DNA from: Candidatus Falkowbacteria bacterium RIFCSPLOWO2_12_FULL_45_13
GTDB lineage: Bacteria > Patescibacteriota > Patescibacteriia > Patescibacteriales > GWC2-42-12
Assembly: GCA_001778055.1 (NCBI GenBank)
Contig: MFFY01000052.1
Coordinates: 1 to 23,397 of the forward strand
Length of the DNA stretch: 23,397 nucleotides
Direction: 5' to 3'
Positions 1 through 6,681 of the stretch are shown here, piece by piece. The number at the start of each line of letters is the position of its first letter. Position 1 is the stretch's first letter. The notes beneath the pieces were generated by a model that was not told the origin of the DNA, made no database searches, and worked only from the letters and a program-made list of their open reading frames with translations. The translations under genes were made by a program, and so were the position numbers.

Positions 1-22
1 GCTCGAAGAGGCGGGTTTTTTG

Positions 23-149
23 AATCTACAAATCTACAAATCGGCTATAAATATTACGAATAAATAAAATACAAATGTCATGGGTAAACTGGCGGGCATT
101 TTAAATGAATATTTGTGTTATTTGTAGCTGATTTGTTGATTTGTGGATT
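23..149. repeat. Imperfect inverted repeat, MITE-like
   Basis: The arms 23-52 and 120-149 are reverse complements at 26 of 30 positions and are built from short ACAAATC-type units, with about 67 bases between them. A related string (CCACAAATCAAC followed by CTACAAA) recurs near 19826, so this looks like a dispersed non-coding repeat. No gene is visible in 1-185. Confidence 0.6.
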
Positions 150-165
150 AGGAACACGCTATAAA
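136..165 (+). promoter_or_regulatory. Possible promoter of the DUF4430 gene
   Basis: TTGATT (136-141) and TATAAA (160-165) are separated by 18 bp, which would start transcription about 14 nt before the ATG at 186. The -35 box overlaps the right arm of the inverted repeat, so the repeat may supply part of the promoter. Both boxes are weak matches. Confidence 0.35.
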
Positions 166-185
166 TAACGAATTAGTTAGTATTT

Positions 186-731
186 ATGAAGACAAAAAAT
201 TTGGCAAAAATTTTAATTTTATTTTTGTTCATCGCTTCAGCTGGCGCTGTGGTCATGTATTTAACTAATAATCAGACTGCGCCCGCTCAAATCGCCTTAT
301 TGGAAAATTCAGCCAATGAATCGGCCATAAGGAAGGCGGGGGATGAATCAAGCCCGGCGCTAGCCGAATCTGGCGGGTCGGCAGCCGAGGAGAAAGCGGC
401 CGGGCTAGAAGTTGGGATTGACAAGCCAACCGAAGGAATTTCGGTAAGCCTGATAATCATCGGTGCCAGATATGAAGTCAAGGGGTTTTCCGGCAGTTCA
501 GTTTATGATTTAATGAATAAATTAAAGCAAGAAAAAAAAATTGATTTTCAAGGCAGGGATTACGCCGGTCTGGGTTTTTTCGTTGAAGCCATTAATGGCG
601 TAAAAAATAATCCGGCCGACGAGAACTGGATTTATTATGTTAACGGCCGGCCGGCGCCAGTCGGGGCTTCAAATTATAAAGTTAAAGTTAACGATGTGAT
701 TGAGTGGAGATATGAAAAAAGATTATTTTAA
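186..731 (+). CDS. Secreted DUF4430 (transcobalamin-like C-terminal domain) protein
   Basis: This 181-aa protein begins with a membrane anchor or signal segment (residues about 7-27, KILILFLFIASAGAVVMYL). A low-complexity Ala/Glu/Ser linker follows (about 28-80). The C-terminal half (about 85-181) has the DUF4430 pattern: a GxSVYDLMNKL-type helix, a GLGFFVEAINGV strand, NWIYYVNG, then a VKVNDVIEWRYE ending. The DUF4430 fold is the small beta domain that closes over cobalamin in vertebrate transcobalamin and intrinsic factor. Bacterial members are mostly of unknown ligand. The next gene encodes an alpha-toroid repeat protein, the other half of the transcobalamin architecture, so the two may act together outside the membrane. 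The family call is firm; the ligand is inference. Confidence 0.8.
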   Translation: MKTKNLAKILILFLFIASAGAVVMYLTNNQTAPAQIALLENSANESAIRKAGDESSPALAESGGSAAEEKAAGLEVGIDKPTEGISVSLIIIGARYEVKGFSGSSVYDLMNKLKQEKKIDFQGRDYAGLGFFVEAINGVKNNPADENWIYYVNGRPAPVGASNYKVKVNDVIEWRYEKRLF

Positions 732-748
732 TCGTATATAACTTTTTT

Positions 749-798
749 CTGGATTCCCTGCCCGTCCGGCAGGCGGGCCGCCTTCGCGGGGATGACAG
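749..798. repeat. REP-like palindrome with a second palindrome nested in it
   Basis: The outer unit reads CTGGATTCCC...GCCTTCGCGGGGATGACAG and matches, in the opposite orientation, the intact unit at 20934-20962. Between its first 10 bases and the remainder lies about 21 extra bases with a GCCCGCCTGCCGG-type palindrome, like the one at 19091-19110. It occupies the gap between the DUF4430 and toroid genes. Confidence 0.75.
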
Positions 799-823
799 GA
801 AAAATTATTTAACAATCAATTTT

Positions 824-2509
824 ATGAATACAAAAATTTTTTTAGTCGCATGTTTAGCTTTAGCGGCAATCGGTCTGCCGAATTTCGCGTCAGCCGGCCT
901 GCCCGAAGCAGTAGCTTATTTAAAGAGCCAGACGCCGGATGCCTGGATGACGCAGGCATTGATCGCGGCCGGCGAAACTGATGTGCCGGTCAGCCATTTA
1001 AGCAGCGTCGCCGCAGGAGGCTTTAATCCGACCAACGATTACGCCAAAACTATTTTGGCTTTAGCCGCGGCCGGGAAAAATCCCACGACCTTTGGCAGCA
1101 TTGATTATGCGGCTAAGTTAAAAACTTATTATGACGGGACTCAAATGGGAGTTGCAACTTTGTTAAATGATGATATTTGGTCTATTTTGGCTTTTGCCTC
1201 TATAAAAAAAGCGGATTCTTTAGAAGCGACGGTGGCTAAAAATTTTTTGCTGGCTAATCAGAATGCTGACGGCGGCTGGGGATATCAGGTTGGCGGCTCG
1301 AGCGGCAGCAACGATACGGCCGCGGCTATTATGGCCTTAATTGAGGCCGGAGTGAACGTGAACAGCGCGGTAATCACCAACGCGGCCGTTTTTTTGCATA
1401 CACTGCAGAATGACGATGGCGGGTTTATGAATGATCCGGCCTGGGGGACGACGAGCGACTCTGGTTCCGACAGCTGGGTGATTTCCGCGATTTATAAAAT
1501 CGGCCAAGAGCCGACCGACTGGGTAAAAAACGGTAATAATCCGCTGGCTCATTTACAGTCGCTGCAAGACAACACAGACGGAGGTTTTTGGTGGGTAGAT
1601 CCGACCGGCAGTCCAGAGTTTAATAATAAAGCCATGACGGCTTTCGCTGTGATCGCTTTGGCCGGTGAAAGTTTTCCGGTTGGCTATTATGAAATACCCG
1701 AGCCGATTATAATCCCAGACCCTGAACCCACGCCCGCTCCAGCGCCCTCCTCCAGCTCCGGCGGCAGCGTTATTTTCGTTGCCCCTACCGCTTGTCAGAG
1801 CGTGGAATATGATGTTTGGCAAAATACCTGCTTGGATAATTGGCAGTACAGAAATGTTTTAACTGTTACGCCGATTAATTGCACTTTAACGGTTGAACAA
1901 GAAAATCAGCGAAAAAAAACTTGTGTTGTGTCAGAGGGAGGAGCAGACAATAGCCGGCCTTTAATTACTGAAAGAAAAAATAGTGAAAATACAGAATTAA
2001 AGCCAGAGGTGTTAGGCGTAAAAATTGGAGATTCATCAGCAACGCAATTTAGCCAAATTGCGGTTGAGGCGGGCGATTTAGCCGGCGGTAAAGTCAGAAA
2101 TTTTGTAGCCGAAGGAACGAAAAGCACGGCTAAATTGGGCGCGGGCGAGCGCGCCGGCGTGCTCAATTCTTATAAATCGTCTTTTGGCAAATCACCGCAA
2201 ACTCAAAGCGAATGGGAAGATGTTATTAGAATCAGTAACAATCAACTTCCTTTGGCAAAAAGTCTTGAAGCGGAAGATAAGGCAAAAATGGAATTTAAGA
2301 AAGTTTATCAAAGGGAAGCAGATATAAAAAAATCTGACGATCAAACGGCAATTAACATGATGGCTTATGGGCCGCGTCCAGAGAAACGTGATTTAAATTC
2401 AGAACGCGCCGGTATCCGTGTCTTCGTGAAAATATATGAATATCTGCCGGTTTCCGCTCTTGACTGGGACACTATTCGGGCGATTGCTTACGGCGGGATT
2501 GACATCTAG
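824..2509 (+). CDS. Secreted alpha-toroid (prenyltransferase/squalene-cyclase-like repeat) protein
   Basis: A 561-aa protein with a cleavable signal peptide (about 1-24, ending ASA). Residues about 25-285 carry toroid repeats with QNADGGWGY, LQNDDGGF and LQDNTDGGFWW, typical of prenyltransferase/squalene-oxidase repeats and of the alpha6-alpha6 barrel of transcobalamin. No cyclase DxDD motif is visible, so a binding role is likelier than catalysis. A Pro-rich linker (about 293-305) leads to a Cys-containing module (about 318-368), then a PEVLGVKI string (394-401). The last 130 residues hold three degenerate copies of a short helical repeat, the last being VSALDWDTIRAIAYGG. This is probably a surface protein. 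It follows the DUF4430 gene by 92 bp, with the REP-like unit between. Ligand unknown; a cobalamin-like corrinoid is the favoured guess. Confidence 0.75.
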   Translation: MNTKIFLVACLALAAIGLPNFASAGLPEAVAYLKSQTPDAWMTQALIAAGETDVPVSHLSSVAAGGFNPTNDYAKTILALAAAGKNPTTFGSIDYAAKLKTYYDGTQMGVATLLNDDIWSILAFASIKKADSLEATVAKNFLLANQNADGGWGYQVGGSSGSNDTAAAIMALIEAGVNVNSAVITNAAVFLHTLQNDDGGFMNDPAWGTTSDSGSDSWVISAIYKIGQEPTDWVKNGNNPLAHLQSLQDNTDGGFWWVDPTGSPEFNNKAMTAFAVIALAGESFPVGYYEIPEPIIIPDPEPTPAPAPSSSSGGSVIFVAPTACQSVEYDVWQNTCLDNWQYRNVLTVTPINCTLTVEQENQRKKTCVVSEGGADNSRPLITERKNSENTELKPEVLGVKIGDSSATQFSQIAVEAGDLAGGKVRNFVAEGTKSTAKLGAGERAGVLNSYKSSFGKSPQTQSEWEDVIRISNNQLPLAKSLEAEDKAKMEFKKVYQREADIKKSDDQTAINMMAYGPRPEKRDLNSERAGIRVFVKIYEYLPVSALDWDTIRAIAYGGIDI

Positions 2510-2538
2510 CGCGTAGCCGCCCGCCGGCGCGATAATTA

Positions 2539-2566
2539 TTGAAATTATTTGGGATTTTGTTATAAT
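2539..2566 (+). promoter_or_regulatory. Promoter of the DUF6580-type gene
   Basis: TTGAAA (2539-2544), a 16-bp spacer and TATAAT (2561-2566) form a near-consensus housekeeping promoter. The predicted start, near 2573, is just before the 36-bp palindrome. Confidence 0.65.
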
Positions 2567-2577
2567 ATAAATACGAA

Positions 2578-2613
2578 TACGATAGAGACGCAATGCATTG
2601 CGTCTCTATCGTA
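2578..2613. repeat. Perfect 36-bp palindrome at the mRNA 5' end
   Basis: The bases TACGATAGAGACGCAATG are followed immediately by their exact reverse complement. The palindrome starts about 5 nt after the predicted transcription start and ends 27 nt before the ATG at 2641. It could be an operator, a 5'-stabilising hairpin, or a dispersed palindromic repeat; units of the GAGACGCAATGCATTGCGTCTC type occur in several bacterial genomes. Confidence 0.85.
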
Positions 2614-2640
2614 AAATTAAAATTGATACAAACAAATTTT

Positions 2641-3165
2641 ATGAAAAAATTACTACCGGCCTTTATCTTAATCATTTTGGGCATAGCGGCCAGATTTCTG
2701 CCGCATCCGGCCAACTTCGCGCCCATCGGCGCCATTGCCATTTTTTCCGGTCTGTATCTGCCGAAAAAATGGGCCATTGTTTTGCCGTTAGCGGCTATGT
2801 TTTTTAGCGATATTTTTATCGGCTTTTACAGCTGGTCAATCATGCTTTCGGTTTACGGCGGTTTCATAATTATGACCCTAATCGGCTTAGTTGTGAGAAA
2901 GCATAAAAAATTAAGCACGATTTTGGGCGGGACGATTTTAGGCAGTGTTATTTTTTATTTAATTACCAATGGCGCGGTTTGGGCGTTCGGCTCGCTCTAT
3001 ACCCATAATCTGGCCGGCTTATTGCAGTCATATATCATGGCTATTCCCTTTTTCAGAAACAGCCTGTTAAGCGACTTGTTTTACACCGGAATTCTGGTTG
3101 GCGCTTATGAAGCCAGCCTAGCGTTAATATACAGAGAGAAGAAAGCCATAGCGATGGCACGTTAG
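2641..3165 (+). CDS. DUF6580-type integral membrane protein, ECF S-component-like
   Basis: A 174-aa hydrophobic protein with about five membrane segments. The ATG at 2641 is preferred over the in-frame ATG at 2593, because the upstream stretch is the palindrome and the protein then opens MKKLLPAFILIILGIAARFLP. Features fitting the DUF6580 family are the RFLPHPANFAPIGAIAIFSG opening, a conserved SDIFIGFYSW segment and a late RNSLLSDLFYTGILVG helix. The family is regarded as a putative transporter related to substrate-binding S components of ECF vitamin transporters; no ATPase or T component is in the window. Position after two transcobalamin-like genes suggests uptake of the same ligand. It has its own promoter, so it need not be in one transcript with them. 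Confidence 0.7.
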   Translation: MKKLLPAFILIILGIAARFLPHPANFAPIGAIAIFSGLYLPKKWAIVLPLAAMFFSDIFIGFYSWSIMLSVYGGFIIMTLIGLVVRKHKKLSTILGGTILGSVIFYLITNGAVWAFGSLYTHNLAGLLQSYIMAIPFFRNSLLSDLFYTGILVGAYEASLALIYREKKAIAMAR

Positions 3166-3166
3166 A

Positions 3167-3194
3167 TTGACTTTTCAGCGAATTCTGTTATAGT
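3167..3194 (+). promoter_or_regulatory. Promoter-like sequence facing the hairpin split by IS110
   Basis: TTGACT (3167-3172), a 16-bp spacer and TATAGT (3189-3194) lie just downstream of the DUF6580 stop codon. They point into the left arm of the interrupted hairpin. Before insertion of the IS element the promoter would have transcribed the hairpin and the terminator at 4745-4769, which is the layout of a short independent RNA. Confidence 0.5.
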
Positions 3195-3212
3195 GGGACT
3201 GTCGCCGAATGC
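3195..3212 (+). other. Left half of a hairpin split by the IS110 element
   Basis: The 18 bases GGGACTGTCGCCGAATGC are the exact reverse complement of 4725-4742. The last four (ATGC) are also present at 4713-4716 on the other side of the element, consistent with a small target overlap. Confidence 0.75.
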
Positions 3213-3388
3213 CGTATTGGGCCTAAATTTCCAAATTTCGGTAAATTTTTATCTAAAATTTTATCAATGATATAGCTATATCTTCTCAAAAATTTTATAA
3301 AAAATTTTCTCAAAATTACCTATAAATTAAATCAAGTGTTCAGATATTAGCAATCTTTTGTCAGTTCATTAATAAATATCATCTTCGC

Positions 3389-3577
3389 GCACCAGTCAAA
3401 CAACGGTAGGACACTTAAAAGTATTCTATCGTAACGATTTGCAATCAATTACCTATACGAGCTACAGGAGGGTTAAGCTCAAATAGCGCTAATACGATAA
3501 GGATCTCTGAATTATGAAAGCGGTCTCATCAGGACCATAAATTTAAGCAGAGTATCCTATCGTTGCTTGACTGGTGC
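3389..3577 (-). ncRNA. Candidate bridge RNA region at the IS110 right end
   Basis: The arms 3389-3416 and 3550-3577 pair over about 26 bp with two mismatches and some G-U pairs (GCACCAGTCAA with TTGACTGGTGC, then CAACGGTAGGA with TCCTATCGTTG). The right arm overlaps the transposase stop codon and last codons. Inside are a TATCGTA/TACGATA stem, a GAGCT/AGCTC hairpin and a GGTC/GACC hairpin with large internal loops, resembling the looped architecture of IS110 guide RNAs. The guide loops were not matched to target and donor. Confidence 0.5.
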
Positions 3578-4609
3578 AAATTCCCGAAACGGCTGCTTGT
3601 CGGTCAACATGGCAAATATTATTGTAGCCAATTTTCTGGCCGTGGCCACTTTGGCCTTGCCGGTGCCTTTGTTCTTTTTCAGCTGGCGGTAAAAGAAACC
3701 TAATCGACTGGGATGTTTGGAGCCGGAAGTGACCGAATCAATCAACGCTTTTCTCAGCCATTTAGAGCCTCTTTTGCTAATCCGTCCATGCCTGATTTTT
3801 TCCGCGCTGGCGTAGGTAGAGGGGATTAAACCGGCATAGGCACAAAGTTTGCCGGCGCTGGCAAAACGGTTGATATCCCCGATTTCCGATTTAACCACTA
3901 GGGCGGTAAAATAGCTTACACCGGGAATAGTCATGAGCAGTTTGCAGTCATAATCGGTTTTAGCCGTTGCCATAATCTGATCGGACATTTCCGCTATCTG
4001 CTTATCCAGCAAATCCAGGGTGGTTAAATAGCGGTCCATTTCCTGCCGGTAAATGTCTCTTAATTTCAGCTCTTTCAACCAAATCATGCCGGCCTGGCCG
4101 TAGAGACAGGTAAAATCATGTTTGAGGTTATTTTTAAACAGCACCGAATGGATTTTATTCTTAATCCGCGTCCGTATTTCCACATAATTAACTCTTTGCC
4201 TGACCAACTCTTTTAAATCCCTGATTTCTCGCGGCTGAATGTCTGCCTGTGCGAGGCACGCAGACAGGTAGGCCGTGGGCAAGAGATTAGTTCTTAACAA
4301 ATCAGCCAATATTTTAGAATCAACCTTGTCGTTCTTGATTCTGGCCGCGGCAATCGCTTTGGTCTGCAGGGGATTAGACAAAACCACCGAGCAACCCAGG
4401 CTTTCCAGGTTCTCGTAAAACGGTATCCAATTCATAGTTGATTCCACCGCCACCGATGCGTCCGTATGCTTGGCGAAGAACTTTGCCACTTTATCCGTAT
4501 CGGTTGAGATTTCCGTTTGCTTTTTAATCCTGCCGGCTTGATTCATAACGGTAATGAAGCAAGTCTTTTTATGGAGATCAACTCCAATGTAGCTGTTAAC
4601 GTTAGACAT
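3557..4609 (-). CDS. IS110-family transposase (DEDD-Ser recombinase)
   Basis: A 350-aa protein starting at the ATG at 4609; a GTG 24 codons upstream opens on a Lys/Arg/Pro-rich stretch unlike the family. The N-terminal RuvC-like DEDD domain has IGVDLHKKT (Asp11), VAVEST and the KNDKVDSKILADLL pair of aspartates. A coiled-coil linker (about 125-230) precedes the C-terminal Tnp2 domain, with IPGVSYFTALVVKSEIGDI, FASAGKLCAYAGLIPS and ISKRGSKWLRKALID; the nucleophilic serine lies in this last part. Length is normal for the family. Residues 115-123 (LSACLAQAD) look like an in-frame insertion, because relatives read TAYIPPREIR here. The enzyme cuts and joins DNA guided by the element's RNA. It looks intact. 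Confidence 0.92.
   Translation of the reverse strand: MSNVNSYIGVDLHKKTCFITVMNQAGRIKKQTEISTDTDKVAKFFAKHTDASVAVESTMNWIPFYENLESLGCSVVLSNPLQTKAIAAARIKNDKVDSKILADLLRTNLLPTAYLSACLAQADIQPREIRDLKELVRQRVNYVEIRTRIKNKIHSVLFKNNLKHDFTCLYGQAGMIWLKELKLRDIYRQEMDRYLTTLDLLDKQIAEMSDQIMATAKTDYDCKLLMTIPGVSYFTALVVKSEIGDINRFASAGKLCAYAGLIPSTYASAEKIRHGRISKRGSKWLRKALIDSVTSGSKHPSRLGFFYRQLKKNKGTGKAKVATARKLATIIFAMLTDKQPFREFAPVKQR
4241..4267 (-). repeat. In-frame 27-bp palindromic insertion within the transposase
   Basis: Read on the coding strand, GTCTGC / GCAGAC form the outer stem and GTGC-CTC-GCAC the inner hairpin. It encodes residues 115-123 and interrupts a motif that is contiguous in relatives. The style matches the short GC-rich palindromes scattered between genes of the window. 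Confidence 0.5.
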
Positions 4610-4712
4610 ACATTTAAAATTAATTATTAATTGTTTCCGTCCGGCTCGCGCCGGCCGGCGACCTTTGTCTAAGTCTAACACTTATATTTAATTTATAGCA
4701 TTATGAAAATTT

Positions 4713-4742
4713 ATGCTCGAAAGAGCATTCGGCGACAGTCCC
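4713..4742 (+). other. Right half of the split hairpin, with GAAA tetraloop
   Basis: ATGCTC-GAAA-GAGCAT is a perfect mini-hairpin (4713-4728), continued by TCGGCGACAGTCCC, whose complement is at 3195-3208 across the IS element. Rejoined, the site would be a 20-bp perfect stem closed by a GAAA loop. Confidence 0.75.
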
Positions 4743-4744
4743 TT

Positions 4745-4769
4745 AAAAGTTGCCGATGAGGCAACTTTT
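4745..4769 (+). terminator. Rho-independent terminator
   Basis: A 10-bp perfect stem AAAAGTTGCC / GGCAACTTTT with a 5-nt loop, followed by a T-rich stretch. It directly follows the split hairpin and would have ended that transcript before the IS insertion. Confidence 0.7.
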
Positions 4770-4781
4770 GTTTACTTTTTA

Positions 4782-4970
4782 CACTTAGAGATGGTTACAA
4801 AACTATTTTTGCTGCAGTTTGTTATTTTTCGGCCAGGCTTCGTCAAACTGGCGCGAAATGATTTTCACCGTAATACTATTACGGCTCAAATCATTTCGCT
4901 CGGTTTTCCTCGCCTGGCCGAAAAATATCTAAATTTCGCTACGAAATAGTTTTGTAACCATCTCTTAGTG
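4782..4970. repeat. 189-bp fold-back repeat
   Basis: Nearly the whole segment is self-complementary around a centre near 4876. Matching blocks are GAGATGGTTACAAAACTATTT, ATTTTTCGGCCAGGC, GCGAAATGATTT and CCGTAAT, separated by equal-length diverged blocks. The open frame across it is a by-product. It fills the gap before tRNA-His and looks like a non-autonomous palindromic element. Confidence 0.8.
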
Positions 4971-5012
4971 AATAAACGTGATAGTTTAGAAAAATATAAA
5001 GGGATTTAGTGT

Positions 5013-5087
5013 GGTGGCCATAGTTTAATGGTAGAACACTGGGTTGTGGTCCCAGATACGAGAGTCCGATTCTCTCTGGCCACCCCA
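5013..5087 (+). tRNA. tRNA-His (anticodon GTG), CCA encoded
   Basis: The acceptor stem GTGGCCA (5014-5020) pairs with TGGCCAC (5077-5083). G5013 is the extra G-1 typical of tRNA-His and pairs with C5084. The anticodon stem CTGGG/CCCAG carries the loop TTGTGGT. The T arm is GAGAG-TCCGATT-CTCTC. The CCA end is encoded (5085-5087). Its 3' end is the integration site of the element to the right and stays intact because the att core reproduces it. The last 63 bases are also read in antisense as the end of the recombinase gene. Confidence 0.95.
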
Positions 5088-6671
5088 TTGCATCTCTTTA
5101 CGAGCGAAAGACTGGTTTGTCTGCGAAGATGACCAGTTTTTTGTTGGTTCTAACCGAGTAAAAGCATTTTTACCAATTTTGTTAAGGTTTGAAATGGGGA
5201 GTAGCCAAGCCATTGGCTCGATATGCAATTTGCCACCCGTTAAAACGAAATTTTGCCCGATTGCTGACATGATTTCTCGCTTTGCCTGCATATCACCACT
5301 AATGAACCTTTCGCGCGCGTAGGCCGCAAAATTGAACGCTTTCTCCATTAACTCAGCCCAATTTTGCCCCCTGTCTTGGCTAAGATTTAACTTTTCCCGA
5401 ATGTTGGTTATTTCATTCTGCAACTCGGTTTTTTTCTTTAAAAAGTTTTCATCATCAATAAATTCCTTTATTTTCATGTCGGTTAAATTATCTAACTGCT
5501 TCTGTAAATCTAAGTATTTTTTATTTTGCATTTCATAAATTTTACTGCGATCATAGACTTCTTTATCGTTTTCTTTTTTTAGAATGTTTAACGCCCAATT
5601 TTTAAAATCTTCGGGGATAGTATATTTCCCGAGCTCATCGACAATTTGTTTTTCTAACTCTTTTAAAACAATGGATGGTTCATGGCAATTTAATTCTCTT
5701 TTTCTTCTGGTGCAACGATAATATACATAAGTTGCCCGCTTGCCAGTGCTTTTAATAAGCTTAGTTTTTTCTTCGGCCGTAATTAAGCAATTACAATGGC
5801 TACACCTTATGAGCCCGGTAAAAGCGAAAATGTGAGTTTTTGGTTTAGGTTTATTTTTATTGCCTAAAATTTCTTGGACTCTTTCAAAGTCTTCGATGGT
5901 GATCATCGGTTCATGGTTGCCTTTGTAGATTTTATTTTTATACTCAAAATAACCATAATAAAACGGATCGTTGAATATCCGATATAATTCGCTCATAGAC
6001 ATTGGCCGGCCGCCAGCTCTCTTGCTTCTGCGCGTGAGATAGCCCCAATCATGATTAGCTATATCCAATATTTTTGGTACTGAATAATTTCCACTGAGCA
6101 TTAGCTCCCACATCTTTTTAACTAAATCAAATTTTTCCGGGTCTTTAATGATTATTTTATTTATTACATCGTTTAGATAACCTTGCGGAGCCCTGCCGGG
6201 GAGCCAGCCGCGCTCAATTTTGCCGGCCAAGCCTCTTTTTGTATTTTTACTTAAATCTAAAATAAACTGATTGGCCATGCCGCTTTCAACACTCAACATA
6301 ATGACATTATCTTGCGGCAAATATTCTCTATCAATAGTCCGGATTGATTTAATAATTCCTTTCTGCAAATACCAACTAATTTTTCCGCTATCTACAGGAT
6401 TTCTTGATAGGCGGTTTATTTGCCAGCACAATATGCCGCCGGCTTCGCCTTTTTCAATTCTCTTTAACACTTCTTCAAACACCGGCCGATTATTTGGCAG
6501 TTTAGCTGATTTAGATTCGGTAAATATTTTTTTAATATTTAATCCTAAATCTTTGGCCGTTTCTTTCAGTCTGTTTATTTGATCATCAATTGACTGAACT
6601 TGCTTATCTTCCGATTCGGATGATTTGCGAGCGTAAAGAAAATATTTAATTTTTGTCTCATCGTTGTTCAT
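5025..6671 (-). CDS. Large serine recombinase (integrase)
   Basis: A 548-aa protein; the ATG at 6671 is chosen over a TTG eight codons upstream inside the previous gene. The N-terminal resolvase domain (about 9-150) has YARKSSE with the likely nucleophile Ser17, and CWQINRLSRNP. The Recombinase domain follows (RGLAGKIERGWLPGRAPQGY; then YRIFNDPFYYGYFEYKNKIYKG). Then comes a zinc ribbon (IRCSHCNC...YYRCTRR...NCHEPS) and a coiled coil (about 370-440). The last 18 residues, after MQWG, are a translation of the antisense strand of tRNA-His, with the stop codon in the D-loop region. The native tail is probably the 27 codons at 10766-10849. The protein integrates and excises the element; whether the swapped tail is still active is unknown. 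Confidence 0.93.
   Translation of the reverse strand: MNNDETKIKYFLYARKSSESEDKQVQSIDDQINRLKETAKDLGLNIKKIFTESKSAKLPNNRPVFEEVLKRIEKGEAGGILCWQINRLSRNPVDSGKISWYLQKGIIKSIRTIDREYLPQDNVIMLSVESGMANQFILDLSKNTKRGLAGKIERGWLPGRAPQGYLNDVINKIIIKDPEKFDLVKKMWELMLSGNYSVPKILDIANHDWGYLTRRSKRAGGRPMSMSELYRIFNDPFYYGYFEYKNKIYKGNHEPMITIEDFERVQEILGNKNKPKPKTHIFAFTGLIRCSHCNCLITAEEKTKLIKSTGKRATYVYYRCTRRKRELNCHEPSIVLKELEKQIVDELGKYTIPEDFKNWALNILKKENDKEVYDRSKIYEMQNKKYLDLQKQLDNLTDMKIKEFIDDENFLKKKTELQNEITNIREKLNLSQDRGQNWAELMEKAFNFAAYARERFISGDMQAKREIMSAIGQNFVLTGGKLHIEPMAWLLPISNLNKIGKNAFTRLEPTKNWSSSQTNQSFARKEMQWGGQRESDSRIWDHNPVFYH
5082..5089 (+). other. attL core
   Basis: ACCCCATT covers the last acceptor bases, discriminator and CCA of tRNA-His. 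It is repeated at 10850-10857. The extended match continues as ATCTCTTT after two bases. Confidence 0.7.
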
Positions 6672-6681
6672 AATTTTTATT

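Larger units (their letters stand above)
3213..4712 (-). mobile_element. IS110-family insertion sequence (IS1111-like layout)
   Basis: The element is about 1.5 kb, with one DEDD transposase read leftward, about 100 bp upstream of it and about 345 bp of non-coding structured sequence downstream. A long 3' non-coding end is the layout of the IS1111 subgroup, whose guide (bridge) RNA lies after the transposase. Boundaries are inferred from the flanking hairpin, which rejoins perfectly if 3213-4716 or 3209-4712 is removed; they are good to about 4 bp. No long target duplication is seen, as expected for IS110. Confidence 0.75.

Noticed and set aside
1..185. Cobalamin riboswitch upstream of the transcobalamin-like genes
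   Set aside because: No B12 box or matching stems were seen; the region is an inverted repeat.
3195..4742. 18-bp inverted repeats read as terminal inverted repeats of the IS element
   Set aside because: IS110 elements lack such ends, and the right flank keeps an extra ATGCTC-GAAA, so the repeats rejoin into one hairpin. They are better explained as target sequence.
4713..4949. 78-codon plus-strand frame
   Set aside because: It runs through the split hairpin, a terminator and the 189-bp fold-back repeat, and the translation shows no protein-like pattern.
5044..5322. 92-codon plus-strand frame over tRNA-His and the recombinase end
   Set aside because: It is antisense to a clear recombinase gene and starts inside the tRNA.
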